64,000 nucleotides of DNA from Desulfosporosinus lacus DSM 15449 (GTDB lineage: Bacteria > Bacillota > Desulfitobacteriia > Desulfitobacteriales > Desulfitobacteriaceae): positions 620,001-684,000 of the forward strand of contig NZ_FQXJ01000003.1 in assembly GCF_900129935.1 (NCBI RefSeq), written 5' to 3'. The position numbers were made by a program, and so were the translations under genes. The number at the start of each line of letters is the position of its first letter. The first letter of the stretch is position 1. Under the pieces are notes generated by a model that made no database searches, was not told where the DNA came from, and worked only from the letters and a program-made list of their open reading frames with translations. Below are positions 27,769 to 37,515 of the stretch, piece after piece.

Positions 27769-29030
27769 TTAAAGGACTCAATAAAAGCTTGAACAATAGA
27801 AGGATCGAATTGGGAACCCTTTCCTATCGCTAATTCTTCTAATGCATAGTCGATGGTTCGGCTTGGCCGATAGGAACGATGAGAGGTTATGGCATCTACA
27901 GCATCGGCAATCGTAATAATTCTAGCTAAAAAGGGTATTTCCTCTCCCTTCAATCCATCCGGATAGCCTGTTCCGTCAAAATGTTCATGATGATGGCGAA
28001 TAAGAGGGAGGAAATTACGAGCAAAACTGAGTGTAGAACAAATGTTTTCTCCCATTTCAGGATGCGAGCGCATGATTTCCCATTCTTCCTCGTTAAGTTT
28101 ACCGGATTTATTTAAGATTGCATCGGGTATTCCAATTTTTCCAATATCATGTAATTGTGCTGCTCGCCAAACGGTTTGTTGGTCATTGAGTGAAAGTCCA
28201 AGGGTCTGTGCCAACTGGAGGGCATAGTTTGCAACACGCTCGGAATGTCCACGCGTATAAGTATCCTTAGATTCCAAGGCCGAAGCCAAGGTGAAAATTA
28301 CATTTTGAGATTCGTCTAAGGCCTGTAGAGACTCTTCAAGACGGTTGTTGATCTCGATGAGGTCGTTATTGTAGTCTTCGACCTCTTTGTTTTTTTGCTG
28401 GATCGTTTTTTGACTAATAAAGTCTTGAATTTTCATGTTATATATAGTAAAAGATAGAAACCATGCGAAAATGATCAGAATTGTGCCATTGATATAATTA
28501 CCCTTAAGAACGTCTAAATCCGATTGCAAGAACGTAATTCCAATCATAAATAAAATCATGGAAGAAGCAAATACAGTTATACTGATTATCGGTTTTAGGT
28601 AGTTGTTGGTTGCAATTAAAATAGAACCAAGAATAAAGACAGTGATTTGATTGTGAAGGAGCTGATCGTTTATGGAGATACAGGAACTGAAAAGGATAAT
28701 GAAAGCGGAAAAAAAGGTCCCCAACAAAGAATGCCAACGAGTCAGTACTTGGTCCTCTGACTTTAGTCTATTGAACCATGACAATAGGAGGAAAATTGAT
28801 AGTATAAGGCCTAAGAATACATGAAGGTAAAATAAGGTCAAATACCCAGATGGGGTATACCAATACCATAGCCCTTCCTGATAATTCTTTATATCAAAAA
28901 TAATAAATAAAATATTAAGAAGGGAAAGAACCAGTGCAAGATTGCGCGAGCGTAAAAAATTTAAACGTACTATTTCATTAAAAAATTCTTGTTCATATTT
29001 ATCAGGGAGTTTTAGGAATGGAGAAGGCAT
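27759..29030 (-). CDS. Membrane HD-GYP protein sharing the sensor domain of the neighbouring kinase
   Basis: Predicted c-di-GMP phosphodiesterase, 423 residues from ATG 29030 (AAAGGTGG upstream; ATG 29072 lacks a ribosome site). The N-terminal membrane domain (about 10-205) shares NYQxGLW, LFYxHV, and LxGxYIN...YNxKxxDF with the kinase encoded on the other strand. A coiled linker leads to the HD-GYP domain with RGHSERVANYA, QLHDIGKIGIPD, HHHEHFDGTGYPDG and ADAVDAITSHRSYR. A Spo0A-box-like TGTCGAA (minus strand) lies at 29081-29087, about 50 bases before the start. Confidence 0.88.
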   Translation of the reverse strand: MPSPFLKLPDKYEQEFFNEIVRLNFLRSRNLALVLSLLNILFIIFDIKNYQEGLWYWYTPSGYLTLFYLHVFLGLILSIFLLLSWFNRLKSEDQVLTRWHSLLGTFFSAFIILFSSCISINDQLLHNQITVFILGSILIATNNYLKPIISITVFASSMILFMIGITFLQSDLDVLKGNYINGTILIIFAWFLSFTIYNMKIQDFISQKTIQQKNKEVEDYNNDLIEINNRLEESLQALDESQNVIFTLASALESKDTYTRGHSERVANYALQLAQTLGLSLNDQQTVWRAAQLHDIGKIGIPDAILNKSGKLNEEEWEIMRSHPEMGENICSTLSFARNFLPLIRHHHEHFDGTGYPDGLKGEEIPFLARIITIADAVDAITSHRSYRPSRTIDYALEELAIGKGSQFDPSIVQAFIESFNYA

Positions 29031-29134
29031 TGGCGAAAAAAGCCACCTTTCAAATATGGTTAGATAAAACATATTATTATTTCGACATAATCAATCACAT
29101 TCCTTCAAGAACTTACCGATAGTTTTAAAAATTG

Positions 29135-29152
29135 GTTACTATTTGGTAACCT
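29135..29152. promoter_or_regulatory. Inverted repeat upstream of the NRPS gene
   Basis: GGTTAC-N6-GTAACC, a perfect six-base dyad 84 bases before the NRPS start and between divergent genes. A candidate operator; no regulator gene stands beside it. Confidence 0.4.
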
Positions 29153-29235
29153 TATCAGCCAAATAATTAAATTTTTCTCATTTCAGCTTGATAAAGGGAT
29201 GGAGAAAATATTAGTGATTATTAGGAGGATGGAAG

Positions 29236-32200
29236 ATGAATAATCCAATACTTTACCCTCTGACCTTCCCGCAACAATCCATATGGGACATAGAAACATT
29301 TTATGGAAATACAAGCCATGCTAATTTAGCAGTTGGTGTGATAATCCGAGAAGATATAAATATGGACGTTCTTGAGAAAGCGGTTAATTTAATTATCCAA
29401 ATGCATGAAGCTATTCGTTTGAGATTCATTATGGTTGAGGGAGAACCTCGCCAATTTATATCCGAGTTCCGGGAATACCAGATCGAACGACTGAATTTTA
29501 GTCATTCAAACGGATTAAAAGAGTTTGAGTACTGGAAGGATCATCAAACACGGGTTCCCTTTAAGCTTTTAGACATTGATTTATTTTATATTGCCTGTGT
29601 TAGACTAAGAAACTCTAAAGTAGCATTGTATTTTAAATTCCACCATCTTATTTCGGATGCGTGGAGTCTGACGATGATTATCAAAGAAGTACTTAACGTC
29701 TATAGTCATTTAATAAACTATAAAACCTTTAAGATAGAACAAAAACCTTCTTACTTAAGTTATATTTTAGAAGAGATTAGTTATAGTGATTCCCCTAAAT
29801 ATATGGAACGTAAAGTTTTTTGGCAACAATTGTTTGAGACAATTCCTGAGCCTACTTTGTTAAATGTAAAAAATCGAGGAAAGAGGAATAGTCAAGCTAA
29901 AAGAAAAACCATGATGTTATCCCGTGATCTCTGTGAAGACGTTAAAGTCTTTTCACTAAAACATAATGTTTCTGGTTTTATATTTTTCTTTGCCATTTTT
30001 TCCTTATGCATATCAAAAGTAACATCTAAACGGGACCTTGTGATTGGGACTCCAGTACTTAATAGGGCAAACTATCAACAGAGGAATACGGCTGGAATGT
30101 TTATAAGCAATATACCTTTTCCTATAACCCTTGATCGAGAATGGGACTTCTTAACATTTCTTGACCATACTGCTAAGGTATGGAAGCGATTGTTAAAAAA
30201 CCAACGCTATCCATATAAAGAGATTCTGAAAGACATTCGGGCAAAGTACGGTTTTTCAGGGACTTTAAACGATATCGCTTTTTCGTATCAAGTTTCTAAA
30301 TTAGATGTAGAAAACATGGACCTAGAAACTTTTTGGAGTTTTAATGGACATGAAATTAACACGCTGTCTCTTAGCATAAGTGACTGGAAAGATGATGGAA
30401 TGTTGAGGCTCGATTATGATTATTCAGTTGAAGCTTTAAGTGATGAAGAAGTTGAAGAAATTCATCGTTACCTTATAAATCTTTTGAAAGACGCAATTTC
30501 AGAGCCTTCCAAAACCTTGTCCCAAATCTCTCTGTTGACGACACAAGATAAATACAAACTTGTCCATGAACTTAACCTTACAAAGCTAGATTATCCAAAA
30601 GGAAAATTAGTTCATCAGTTGTTTGAAGAACAGGTGATGAAAACACCAGAGCATATTGCGTTAATTGTTAATGATAACAGGCTTACATATCGAGAATTAA
30701 ATGAACGTGCCAATCAACTAGCCAGGACCTTAAGGCAAAAAGGTGTAACTCCAAATAGTGTTGTTGGGCTTATGCTTAATCGTTCCCCCGAACTGATGAT
30801 CGGTATACTATCAGTACTCAAAGCAGGAGGCACCTATCTGCCCATTGACCCCCAATATCCGGTTGCGAGAATTGAGGGCCTGTTGCATAATAGCCAGACA
30901 CATATGTTGCTGACGAACCCTGCCAGTATTGAAGAAAGAGAAGTTGTAGGGAAATTGGAAAAAGCCGTAGCTTTAGAGCAAATCGATCTTAATGATTCAT
31001 CATTATACTCAGGGTTAGCCTCGGATCTGGACAATGTTAATAGGCCAAATGATTTAGCCTATGTAATTTATACGTCTGGATCAACGGGTGCTCCCAAGGG
31101 AGTAATGATTGAACATCGATCAGTTAATAATCTTATTCATGCTCTATGGAAATTTTTTTACTTCTCAGAAAAGAAGGCAATTGTTTCCTTGACCACAGTA
31201 GCTTTTGATATCTTTGTTATGGAGACTCTGGTACCGCTATCCTATGGGATATGTGTGGTTATGGCTAATGAAGCTGAACAGAAAATTCCCAATCTCTTGT
31301 TCGATCTTGTCAAGAAGAACAATATTGAGATGCTCCAGGCTACACCCTCAAAAATCCAATCCTTGTTAAAAGACCCCCAATGTTCTGCAGGTTTCACACC
31401 CTTAATGGATATTTTCGTCGGGGGAGAACCGCTTTCTGAAGTAGTGCTCAATAATTTACAGAAAGTTGCCCCAGCCGCAAGAATTTACAATATGTATGGG
31501 CCTACTGAAACGACTGTGTGGTGTATGTATAAAGAGGTAACTCAAGATGAACACGTAACTATAGGAAGGCCTATTGCCAATACTCAGATTTATATTCTTA
31601 ATAGTACCAGGGAGCTTGTACCCATGGGAGTAACAGGGGAGCTTTATGTTGGAGGAGAAGGGCTTGCTCGAGGATATCTCTATCGTCCAGATCTTACCCA
31701 AGAAAGATTTATTCCCGATCCTTTTCATGAAGGGAAAATTATGTACAGAACCGGAGATCTTGGACGTTGGACTGCTGAAGGGGAGATTGAATATTTAGGT
31801 CGAAATGATGATCAGGTCAAAGTCCGAGGTTTTCGCATCGAGTTAGGGGAAATTGAGAAATGTTTAATTAAACATGAACAAGTTCAAGAAGCTGTTGTTA
31901 TAACTCGTGAGGATGGGAATAAGAAGAATTATCTTTGCGCTTATTTAGTCGGAAATAAGGTCTGCTCTACCTTGGAATTGAGAGGATATTTAGGGCAACG
32001 CTTACCAGAATATATGATTCCTGCAAAATTTGTGTGGCTTGACGCGATCCCCCTGACTCCCAACTCCAAGGTAGATAAAAAGAGTCTGCCTGATCCGATA
32101 TCGAGAGCAGAGTTGGAGGATACAATACTGATACCTCCGAGAAATCCAGTAGAAGAAGAATTGGTTAGACTATGGTCCAAAGTATTAGGAGTTGGAGAGG

Positions 32201-33558
32201 TCGGCATTGATGATAACTTTTTTCTTCTTGGGGGAGATTCTCTGGCGATTATCGAGATACTCACAGAGATTTGGTTTAGAAAATGGGATTTAAATGCGCA
32301 GGACTTTTATGATTATCCTACGATTCGGCAACTTTCGGATAAGGTAAGGGGAGAAATTGAAGAAAGCAGAATTATTAAGTTAGAGGAAGAATTTCCACAG
32401 CCAGATGCGGATTATGATCAACCTTTACAAAGCTTGATGCCTGTTTTGATGGAGAACGTACTCTTAACGGGAGCAACTGGTTTTTTAGGGATGCATCTGC
32501 TTTGGGAACTCTTGAATAATACTTCAAGCACTATATACTGTTTAGCTCGCGGGAGTGAAACGGAGAGACGGTTTCGACGCCTATTTAATAGGTACTTCTC
32601 GGTATCAGCGAAGTGTGACTATACCAGAATAAAAATTATCAAAGGTGACATTTCCCAAAAACTTCTTGGCCTAACTTCTGAAGACTATACGGAGTTAGGC
32701 AAGAATGTTTCAACTGTGGTTCATGCAGCGGGGCTGGTTAAACATTATGGAGATTATTCTGATTTTGAGAAAGTAAATGTCCAGGGAACACAGGAGGTAA
32801 TTGATTTTTGCTTAACCTTCGGCACGCCTTTGAACCATGTATCCACTCTAAGTATTGCTGGGAATCAATTAACGGGTGAATTTGAGAACGGGTGTTTTAG
32901 TGAAACTAAACTGTATATAGGTCAAAATTATCGTGATAATTTATATATTAGAAGTAAGTTTGAGGCAGAGGTGAATATTTTTAAAGCAACCTCATTGGGA
33001 CTTCAAGCTGCTATCTTTAGAGTAGGAGTATTGACCGGCAGATATTCAGATGGTCAATTCCAAGAAAATATTCACGAAAATGCTTTTTATCAGAAGCTAA
33101 AATCGATACTGGAGATTAGAGCGATTCCAAGTGATAAACTGCATCAGGAACTGGAATTTACCCCAGTAGATTCATGCGCTCAAGGCATTATTAATAGCAT
33201 TAAGACAAATACACGAGCTGGTCGAGTATTTCACATGTTTAACCATAAGAAAATCGAGATGACAAAACTAATCGATATCCTTCATACACAGGATATCAGA
33301 ATTAAGCCTTTAGATATGAAATCGTTTTACGAATTAATTGAATACTATGTAGAGTCGTTGCCTTCGCTCAGTGGATTTGTTTTGGACCTGACTGAGGAGC
33401 GCGATATTGACCCTGAGCGTAAAGTTGAGATCGAGAGTAATGTTACTCAAGCCTATTTAAATGAAACCGGGTTTGAGTGGCCAGATATTACTGAGGATTA
33501 TCTGAAGAAAATTCTGGATTATATGATACAGGTAGGTTTTTTACAACAAATCATTTGA
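29236..33558 (+). CDS. Single-module nonribosomal peptide synthetase, C-A-T-R, predicted glycine
   Basis: 1440 residues. Condensation domain about 1-430 with active-site H136-H-L-I-S-D141; adenylation domain about 460-960 with YTSGSTGAPKG; thiolation domain with GGDSL (phosphopantetheine Ser near 1002); C-terminal thioester reductase about 1070-1440 with LLTGATGFLG and Y1237-x3-K1241. Reading the ten specificity positions (D658, I659, M662, Q701, F727, G729, M753, V761, W762, K945) gives DIMQFGMVWK, close to the glycine code DILQLGLIWK. Product by inference: an N-acylated glycine released reductively as aldehyde or alcohol. No tailoring, transport or phosphopantetheinyl transferase gene lies nearby. 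Confidence 0.92.
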   Translation: MNNPILYPLTFPQQSIWDIETFYGNTSHANLAVGVIIREDINMDVLEKAVNLIIQMHEAIRLRFIMVEGEPRQFISEFREYQIERLNFSHSNGLKEFEYWKDHQTRVPFKLLDIDLFYIACVRLRNSKVALYFKFHHLISDAWSLTMIIKEVLNVYSHLINYKTFKIEQKPSYLSYILEEISYSDSPKYMERKVFWQQLFETIPEPTLLNVKNRGKRNSQAKRKTMMLSRDLCEDVKVFSLKHNVSGFIFFFAIFSLCISKVTSKRDLVIGTPVLNRANYQQRNTAGMFISNIPFPITLDREWDFLTFLDHTAKVWKRLLKNQRYPYKEILKDIRAKYGFSGTLNDIAFSYQVSKLDVENMDLETFWSFNGHEINTLSLSISDWKDDGMLRLDYDYSVEALSDEEVEEIHRYLINLLKDAISEPSKTLSQISLLTTQDKYKLVHELNLTKLDYPKGKLVHQLFEEQVMKTPEHIALIVNDNRLTYRELNERANQLARTLRQKGVTPNSVVGLMLNRSPELMIGILSVLKAGGTYLPIDPQYPVARIEGLLHNSQTHMLLTNPASIEEREVVGKLEKAVALEQIDLNDSSLYSGLASDLDNVNRPNDLAYVIYTSGSTGAPKGVMIEHRSVNNLIHALWKFFYFSEKKAIVSLTTVAFDIFVMETLVPLSYGICVVMANEAEQKIPNLLFDLVKKNNIEMLQATPSKIQSLLKDPQCSAGFTPLMDIFVGGEPLSEVVLNNLQKVAPAARIYNMYGPTETTVWCMYKEVTQDEHVTIGRPIANTQIYILNSTRELVPMGVTGELYVGGEGLARGYLYRPDLTQERFIPDPFHEGKIMYRTGDLGRWTAEGEIEYLGRNDDQVKVRGFRIELGEIEKCLIKHEQVQEAVVITREDGNKKNYLCAYLVGNKVCSTLELRGYLGQRLPEYMIPAKFVWLDAIPLTPNSKVDKKSLPDPISRAELEDTILIPPRNPVEEELVRLWSKVLGVGEVGIDDNFFLLGGDSLAIIEILTEIWFRKWDLNAQDFYDYPTIRQLSDKVRGEIEESRIIKLEEEFPQPDADYDQPLQSLMPVLMENVLLTGATGFLGMHLLWELLNNTSSTIYCLARGSETERRFRRLFNRYFSVSAKCDYTRIKIIKGDISQKLLGLTSEDYTELGKNVSTVVHAAGLVKHYGDYSDFEKVNVQGTQEVIDFCLTFGTPLNHVSTLSIAGNQLTGEFENGCFSETKLYIGQNYRDNLYIRSKFEAEVNIFKATSLGLQAAIFRVGVLTGRYSDGQFQENIHENAFYQKLKSILEIRAIPSDKLHQELEFTPVDSCAQGIINSIKTNTRAGRVFHMFNHKKIEMTKLIDILHTQDIRIKPLDMKSFYELIEYYVESLPSLSGFVLDLTEERDIDPERKVEIESNVTQAYLNETGFEWPDITEDYLKKILDYMIQVGFLQQII

Positions 33559-33654
33559 CCTTAACTGACCTTTGTACTAAAATAAAGTTAATCGGCAAGA
33601 ATATAATGAGTTAAGTACAGTATCCTTAATAAAAGTGAATAGGGGGAATTGTAA

Positions 33655-34272
33655 ATGGGTTATCTCGTCCCAATGGTAGTAGAACAAACAAATCGTGGGG
33701 AACGTTCCTACGATATATACTCTCGTCTTTTGAAAGATCGTATTATCTTCCTCGGGGGTGGCATTGATGATGATGTCTCCAATCTTGTCGTAGCACAAAT
33801 GCTTTTCCTCGAAGCAGAAGATCCTGAAAAAGATATTAATCTGTATATTAACAGTCCCGGTGGTTCGATCACTGCAGGAATGGCCATTTATGATACCATG
33901 CAATATATTCGCTCAGATGTACGTACGATTTGTATCGGAATGGCAGCGAGTATGGGGGCATTCCTTTTAGCGAGCGGTGCTAAGGGAAAACGAGTAGCTT
34001 TGCCTAACGCTGAAGTCTTAATTCATCAGCCGTTAATTGGTGGGCATGGACTTTCCGGACAAGCGACGGAAATTGAAATTCATGCTAAACAATTGCTCAG
34101 AACTAAAGCAAAGATGAATAGAATTCTTGCTGAGAGAACGGGGCAACCCATTGAGAAAGTTGAAAGAGACACAGAGCGCGATTATTATATGACGGCGGAG
34201 GAAGCCAAAGAATATGGGCTTGTTGACCAAGTTCTGGAAAAACTGGAAACTCCTGTAGAAAAAGAAAAGTAA
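33655..34272 (+). CDS. clpP: ATP-dependent Clp protease proteolytic subunit
   Basis: Serine peptidase of the Clp complex, 205 residues. The catalytic triad is visible as Ser in [11 protein letters not shown], His in EVLIHQP and Asp in [27 protein letters not shown] near the N-terminus is standard. It is not followed by clpX or preceded by tig, so this may be a second clpP rather than the housekeeping copy. A long hairpin follows. Confidence 0.93.
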   Translation: MGYLVPMVVEQTNRGERSYDIYSRLLKDRIIFLGGGIDDDVSNLVVAQMLFLEAEDPEKDINLYINSPGGSITAGMAIYDTMQYIRSDVRTICIGMAASMGAFLLASGAKGKRVALPNAEVLIHQPLIGGHGLSGQATEIEIHAKQLLRTKAKMNRILAERTGQPIEKVERDTERDYYMTAEEAKEYGLVDQVLEKLETPVEKEK

Positions 34273-34285
34273 GATAAGTCAAAGA

Positions 34286-34342
34286 GTAACAACTTTGAGA
34301 ACGCAAGGACGATCTATCGCTCTTGCGTTCTTAGTTGTAACC
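34286..34342 (+). terminator. Long hairpin after clpP
   Basis: GTAACAACTTTGAGAACGCAAG pairs through GAACGCAAG / CTTGCGTTC and again GTTAC / GTAAC at the base, loop of 14. There is no strong T-run after it. Confidence 0.6.
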
Positions 34343-34463
34343 TTAAAACAATTCTTTGGCACGCATTTATAATAGTTTAGTCAGACTAATTAATCTGACT
34401 AGGGAAAAAAGTCTCATCAACAGTGCTGCGGAAGCGATATTGAGATCCGTCTTTATATCGTCT

Positions 34464-34874
34464 TTATATTTTGAAGGGTAATTTATCCATAAAATCATGG
34501 AGATATTCGAACCCTAATCCGAAAAGAAACCATTCGGGTGCCATTCGGAGGGTAATGTACCCGTTAATATTTAACGAGTCATTATATTGCCAAGGGCAAC
34601 TTCTTAAGATTAAAGCCAAGATCGAACCGCTGGAATATTCTATCGTCCAGATTACGGCAAGATAAATTAACCCCCTAATCCACCAGGAATGAGAGCGCAG
34701 AGAGGTGTGTAAGGGTTCTAGAAATACCGAGAGTCCATATATGGGGATCATTATTAAGAAGGTGAACCCTTGCATGCTTAAGTCCCCTTTGAGAAGGGAA
34801 GCTAAACCCGTATATATGACCTCAACGACGAGGCCAATAATTCCGTAGATAAAGAAGCGTTTAAGTTTTTCCAT
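34464..34874 (-). CDS. Putative ABC-transporter-type membrane protein (PF06541-like)
   Basis: 136 residues with four hydrophobic segments. GLVVEVIYTGL, IMIPIYGLSVFLEPLH and the WTIEYSSG...WQYNDSLNINGYITL segment follow the pattern of the PF06541 family, annotated as putative ABC-transporter permease but of unknown function. Single gene. A Glu in helix one and the Pro-Ile-Tyr motif are family features by recall. Confidence 0.7.
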   Translation of the reverse strand: MEKLKRFFIYGIIGLVVEVIYTGLASLLKGDLSMQGFTFLIMIPIYGLSVFLEPLHTSLRSHSWWIRGLIYLAVIWTIEYSSGSILALILRSCPWQYNDSLNINGYITLRMAPEWFLFGLGFEYLHDFMDKLPFKI

Positions 34875-35104
34875 TTTCTTAGTATGGTAAGATAATTTTA
34901 GAGCATTCCAAAGAATCCAGGAATGTTTTGGAAAATAACGATGAAAAAGCTCATCGTATGTATTATTTTACAAATATGTAAAAAGTAGAAGGTAATTAAT
35001 GACTGCTCGTCGAAACCCTCTTAGTGAAAGAATGTGTGATTTATATAGTCCCTAAGAAATCTTAATTGAGCGCACAAAGTCTTATAACAAAGGAGAGCGT
35101 TAGC

Positions 35105-35992
35105 ATGCGTAGAATACGTAAAGCAGTGATACCGGCAGCCGGGCTGGGAACTCGTTTTTTACCAGCAACAAAGGCCCAACCAAAAGAAATGTTGCCGATT
35201 GTGGATAAACCAACTATTCAATACATAGTAGAAGAGGCTATCCAATCTGGAATAGAGGATATTGTTATTGTGACAGGTCGGAATAAACGGGCCATTGAAG
35301 ACCACTTTGATCGTTCGATGGAACTTGAAGCTTTCTTGGAAAAGAATGCTAAAGACGAACTTCTAGATTTGGTTCAGGATATTGCTCAGATGGCGGATAT
35401 TTATTATGTTCGGCAAAAAGAAGCCTTAGGTTTGGGACATGCAATTTACAGTGCCCGGAAATTCATTGGTAACGAACCGTTTGCGGTCCTTTTAGGGGAT
35501 GATGTCATTTATTCAGAAGTGCCTGCTTTGAAGCAAATGATCAATCACTATCAGCGCTATGGGGCAAGTATAGTAGGAGTTCAAGAGGTTCCACTCGAGG
35601 ATACTCTTAAATATGGGATCGTGGATGGGGAGAAGTTTGCTGATCGACTTTATCGGGCCAAGAATATGGTAGAGAAACCGCGTCCGGAGGAGGCTCCGGA
35701 AACTCACTTAGCTATCATGGGTCGATATATCTTAAACCCTGAAATATTTGGTATCTTGGAGGGTCTGCCAGCTGGCAGGGGTGGAGAAATACAGCTTACA
35801 GATGGAATTAAGGAACTGGGGCGCTATCAGGAAATACTCGCTTATGAATTTGAAGGTCGTCGGTATGATGTCGGAGATAAGCTAGGTTTTGTGGAAGCAA
35901 CGATCGACTATGCCCTGCGCAGAGGAGATCTTTCGGAAGACCTATTTGACTATCTTCGAGAGTTAGTTCGAAGGGAAGACGAGAACAGATAA
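35105..35992 (+). CDS. galU: UTP-glucose-1-phosphate uridylyltransferase
   Basis: Makes UDP-glucose from UTP and glucose-1-phosphate. N-terminal nucleotide-binding motif [15 protein letters not shown], then [39 protein letters not shown] and [10 protein letters not shown]. 295 residues from ATG 35105 (AAGGAGAG upstream); TTG 35066 would add a poor N-terminus. It precedes the polysaccharide region and is ended by its own terminator. Confidence 0.95.
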   Translation: MRRIRKAVIPAAGLGTRFLPATKAQPKEMLPIVDKPTIQYIVEEAIQSGIEDIVIVTGRNKRAIEDHFDRSMELEAFLEKNAKDELLDLVQDIAQMADIYYVRQKEALGLGHAIYSARKFIGNEPFAVLLGDDVIYSEVPALKQMINHYQRYGASIVGVQEVPLEDTLKYGIVDGEKFADRLYRAKNMVEKPRPEEAPETHLAIMGRYILNPEIFGILEGLPAGRGGEIQLTDGIKELGRYQEILAYEFEGRRYDVGDKLGFVEATIDYALRRGDLSEDLFDYLRELVRREDENR

Positions 35993-36001
35993 TATTTTAA
36001 A

Positions 36002-36033
36002 CCCTCACCGCGTTGGTGGGGGTTTTATATTTT
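36002..36033 (+). terminator. Intrinsic terminator after galU
   Basis: CCCTCACC-GCGTT-GGTGGGGG stem-loop with one G-T pair, then TTTTATATTTT. Confidence 0.85.
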
Positions 36034-36247
36034 ACAGAGGTTCCTTACCTTTAAATTACCGACTTTTTTTGGACAATGCTGCTTGATTATCGCGAATTAT
36101 ATGGACTGCTTGAAGGCTTTTGACAGTTCGTGAACATAGAGAACAGAAAATGAACCAGACTCTACAGCAAAAACGACACCCTTCTCTCCCAAAAATTGGT
36201 AAAATGCTCTCGTAGTATAAAAAAAGTCTAAAGGAGGGAAGAGACTA

Positions 36248-36997
36248 ATGATACCATTAGACAAAAAGAGGATAGTAACCTTAGCCGGAACGTTAGTTCT
36301 TGCGGGTGCTGTTGTTGCAGCAGGGGTGTATGGCCCAAGTGTCTGGAAGGTTTTTAGGCAACAAAGTGCTATTACTGACCAGGTGGTTATTCAAACACCA
36401 GCCGTTGACGGCAATAACAGTATTAACGGCAGTAATGGCACGATGTTGCCTGAAGGGACTGCTCCACCTGCAGTAAAAGGAGGAGCGGAAACAACGCCCA
36501 CTGCAGCACCCACGACCATTAATGCACCTCCACAAAGTGATTCGGGATCAAAAAATAAGTACAGGGAACCGGACACTAAGCTGATAGACTTGGCGCCGTC
36601 TGTCACTGCATTCTTCGGAGAGGCTGCATTAAGCAATGATGCAAAAACATTAGCCTTTGGCTCCGCATGGAATATCCACCAATATGTAGATGGTTATCTC
36701 TATGGGCCAGCAGCGGGTCCCCAGATGAACGAAGAAGACATTAAGAAGTACATCGTATTCCATAAAACATTGCTGGACAAGCAGTATAAAAATGAAGCGA
36801 ATGCTTCTAAAGCTTCAGCCTTTACGAGTTACCTGGATGTGCTGTTAAACAGTGGGATCGATTCGTTTGATTCGAAGGATAAAACCAGGATCGAACAGTT
36901 CCACCAAGGAATTCACGATCTCGATGCTCATCTTATGCGCAATGACGCAAGTTCAAAAATCTACGGAGCGACGCCATTTGCAACCAAACGGACATAA
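36248..36997 (+). CDS. Membrane-anchored or secreted protein of unknown function
   Basis: 249 residues: a short basic N-terminus, one hydrophobic anchor (about 8-30), an Asn/Gly/Thr/Pro/Ala-rich linker (about 45-105, with PTAAPTT), then a mostly helical domain of about 140 residues without recognised motifs. AAGGAGGGA precedes the ATG. The sequence gives no functional hint beyond export; the neighbouring 37516 gene has the same anchor-plus-domain plan. Confidence 0.7.
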   Translation: MIPLDKKRIVTLAGTLVLAGAVVAAGVYGPSVWKVFRQQSAITDQVVIQTPAVDGNNSINGSNGTMLPEGTAPPAVKGGAETTPTAAPTTINAPPQSDSGSKNKYREPDTKLIDLAPSVTAFFGEAALSNDAKTLAFGSAWNIHQYVDGYLYGPAAGPQMNEEDIKKYIVFHKTLLDKQYKNEANASKASAFTSYLDVLLNSGIDSFDSKDKTRIEQFHQGIHDLDAHLMRNDASSKIYGATPFATKRT

Positions 36998-37394
36998 TTT
37001 AGGTATTAACTGAGGCAATGAACATAAGAATGAAATGAAGCTTAGCTGTAGCATTATAGGCGGTAACTAACTGCACTAAATTGTATTCAAGGTGCACAAT
37101 GGCGCCCTTGTAGTTAATAATGAGGTTTTTGTAGATAAGACTAAGAAGTACAATGTTTTGATGAGCATTATAAGACTCTCGGATTTTTTATATATATTGA
37201 TCCATCAAATTGGTTATTTTATGGATTGACAATCTGCTAAAGCGGAGGGAGACCGGCCTATCGAAAAGAATAAATTGAGAATATTATTCCGTTGAAAATT
37301 GAATCGGCAATTGGATTAGTGGAGAATGACCTTGTGTTTACAAGGTTAGAAGCTGATCAAGATTGTTTTAAAATTAAATAAATGATAAATAACT
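36998..37394. other. Non-coding stretch with possible gene remnants
   Basis: No ORF of convincing length or ribosome site. Two short plus-strand segments read like protein: about 37079-37225 (contains GALVVNNEVFVDK) and about 37278-37379 (contains ESAIGLVENDLVFTRLEAD), in different frames and separated by stops. A hairpin CAAGG..CCTTG sits near 37089-37111. A decayed gene is possible. Confidence 0.35.
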
Positions 37395-37430
37395 CAAGGC
37401 CGTCTATAATGGACAGGCCTTGTATTTTTT
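37395..37430 (+). terminator. Intrinsic terminator
   Basis: CAAGGCC (37395-37401) / GGCCTTG (37416-37422), loop of 14, followed by TATTTTTT. No intact gene ends directly upstream, which fits a decayed gene before it. Confidence 0.75.
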
Positions 37431-37515
37431 ATTAAATATAGAAAATAAATGTCTAACATCCCCTTTCTTTGGTCAATATAGTAATAAAAACCATTTGAAG
37501 GAGATATTGGTCTTT

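Noticed and set aside
37420-37515. Extended N-terminus of the 37516 protein
   Set aside because: The extra codons overlap a terminator T-run and precede the ribosome site; the hydrophobic anchor starts properly at 37516.
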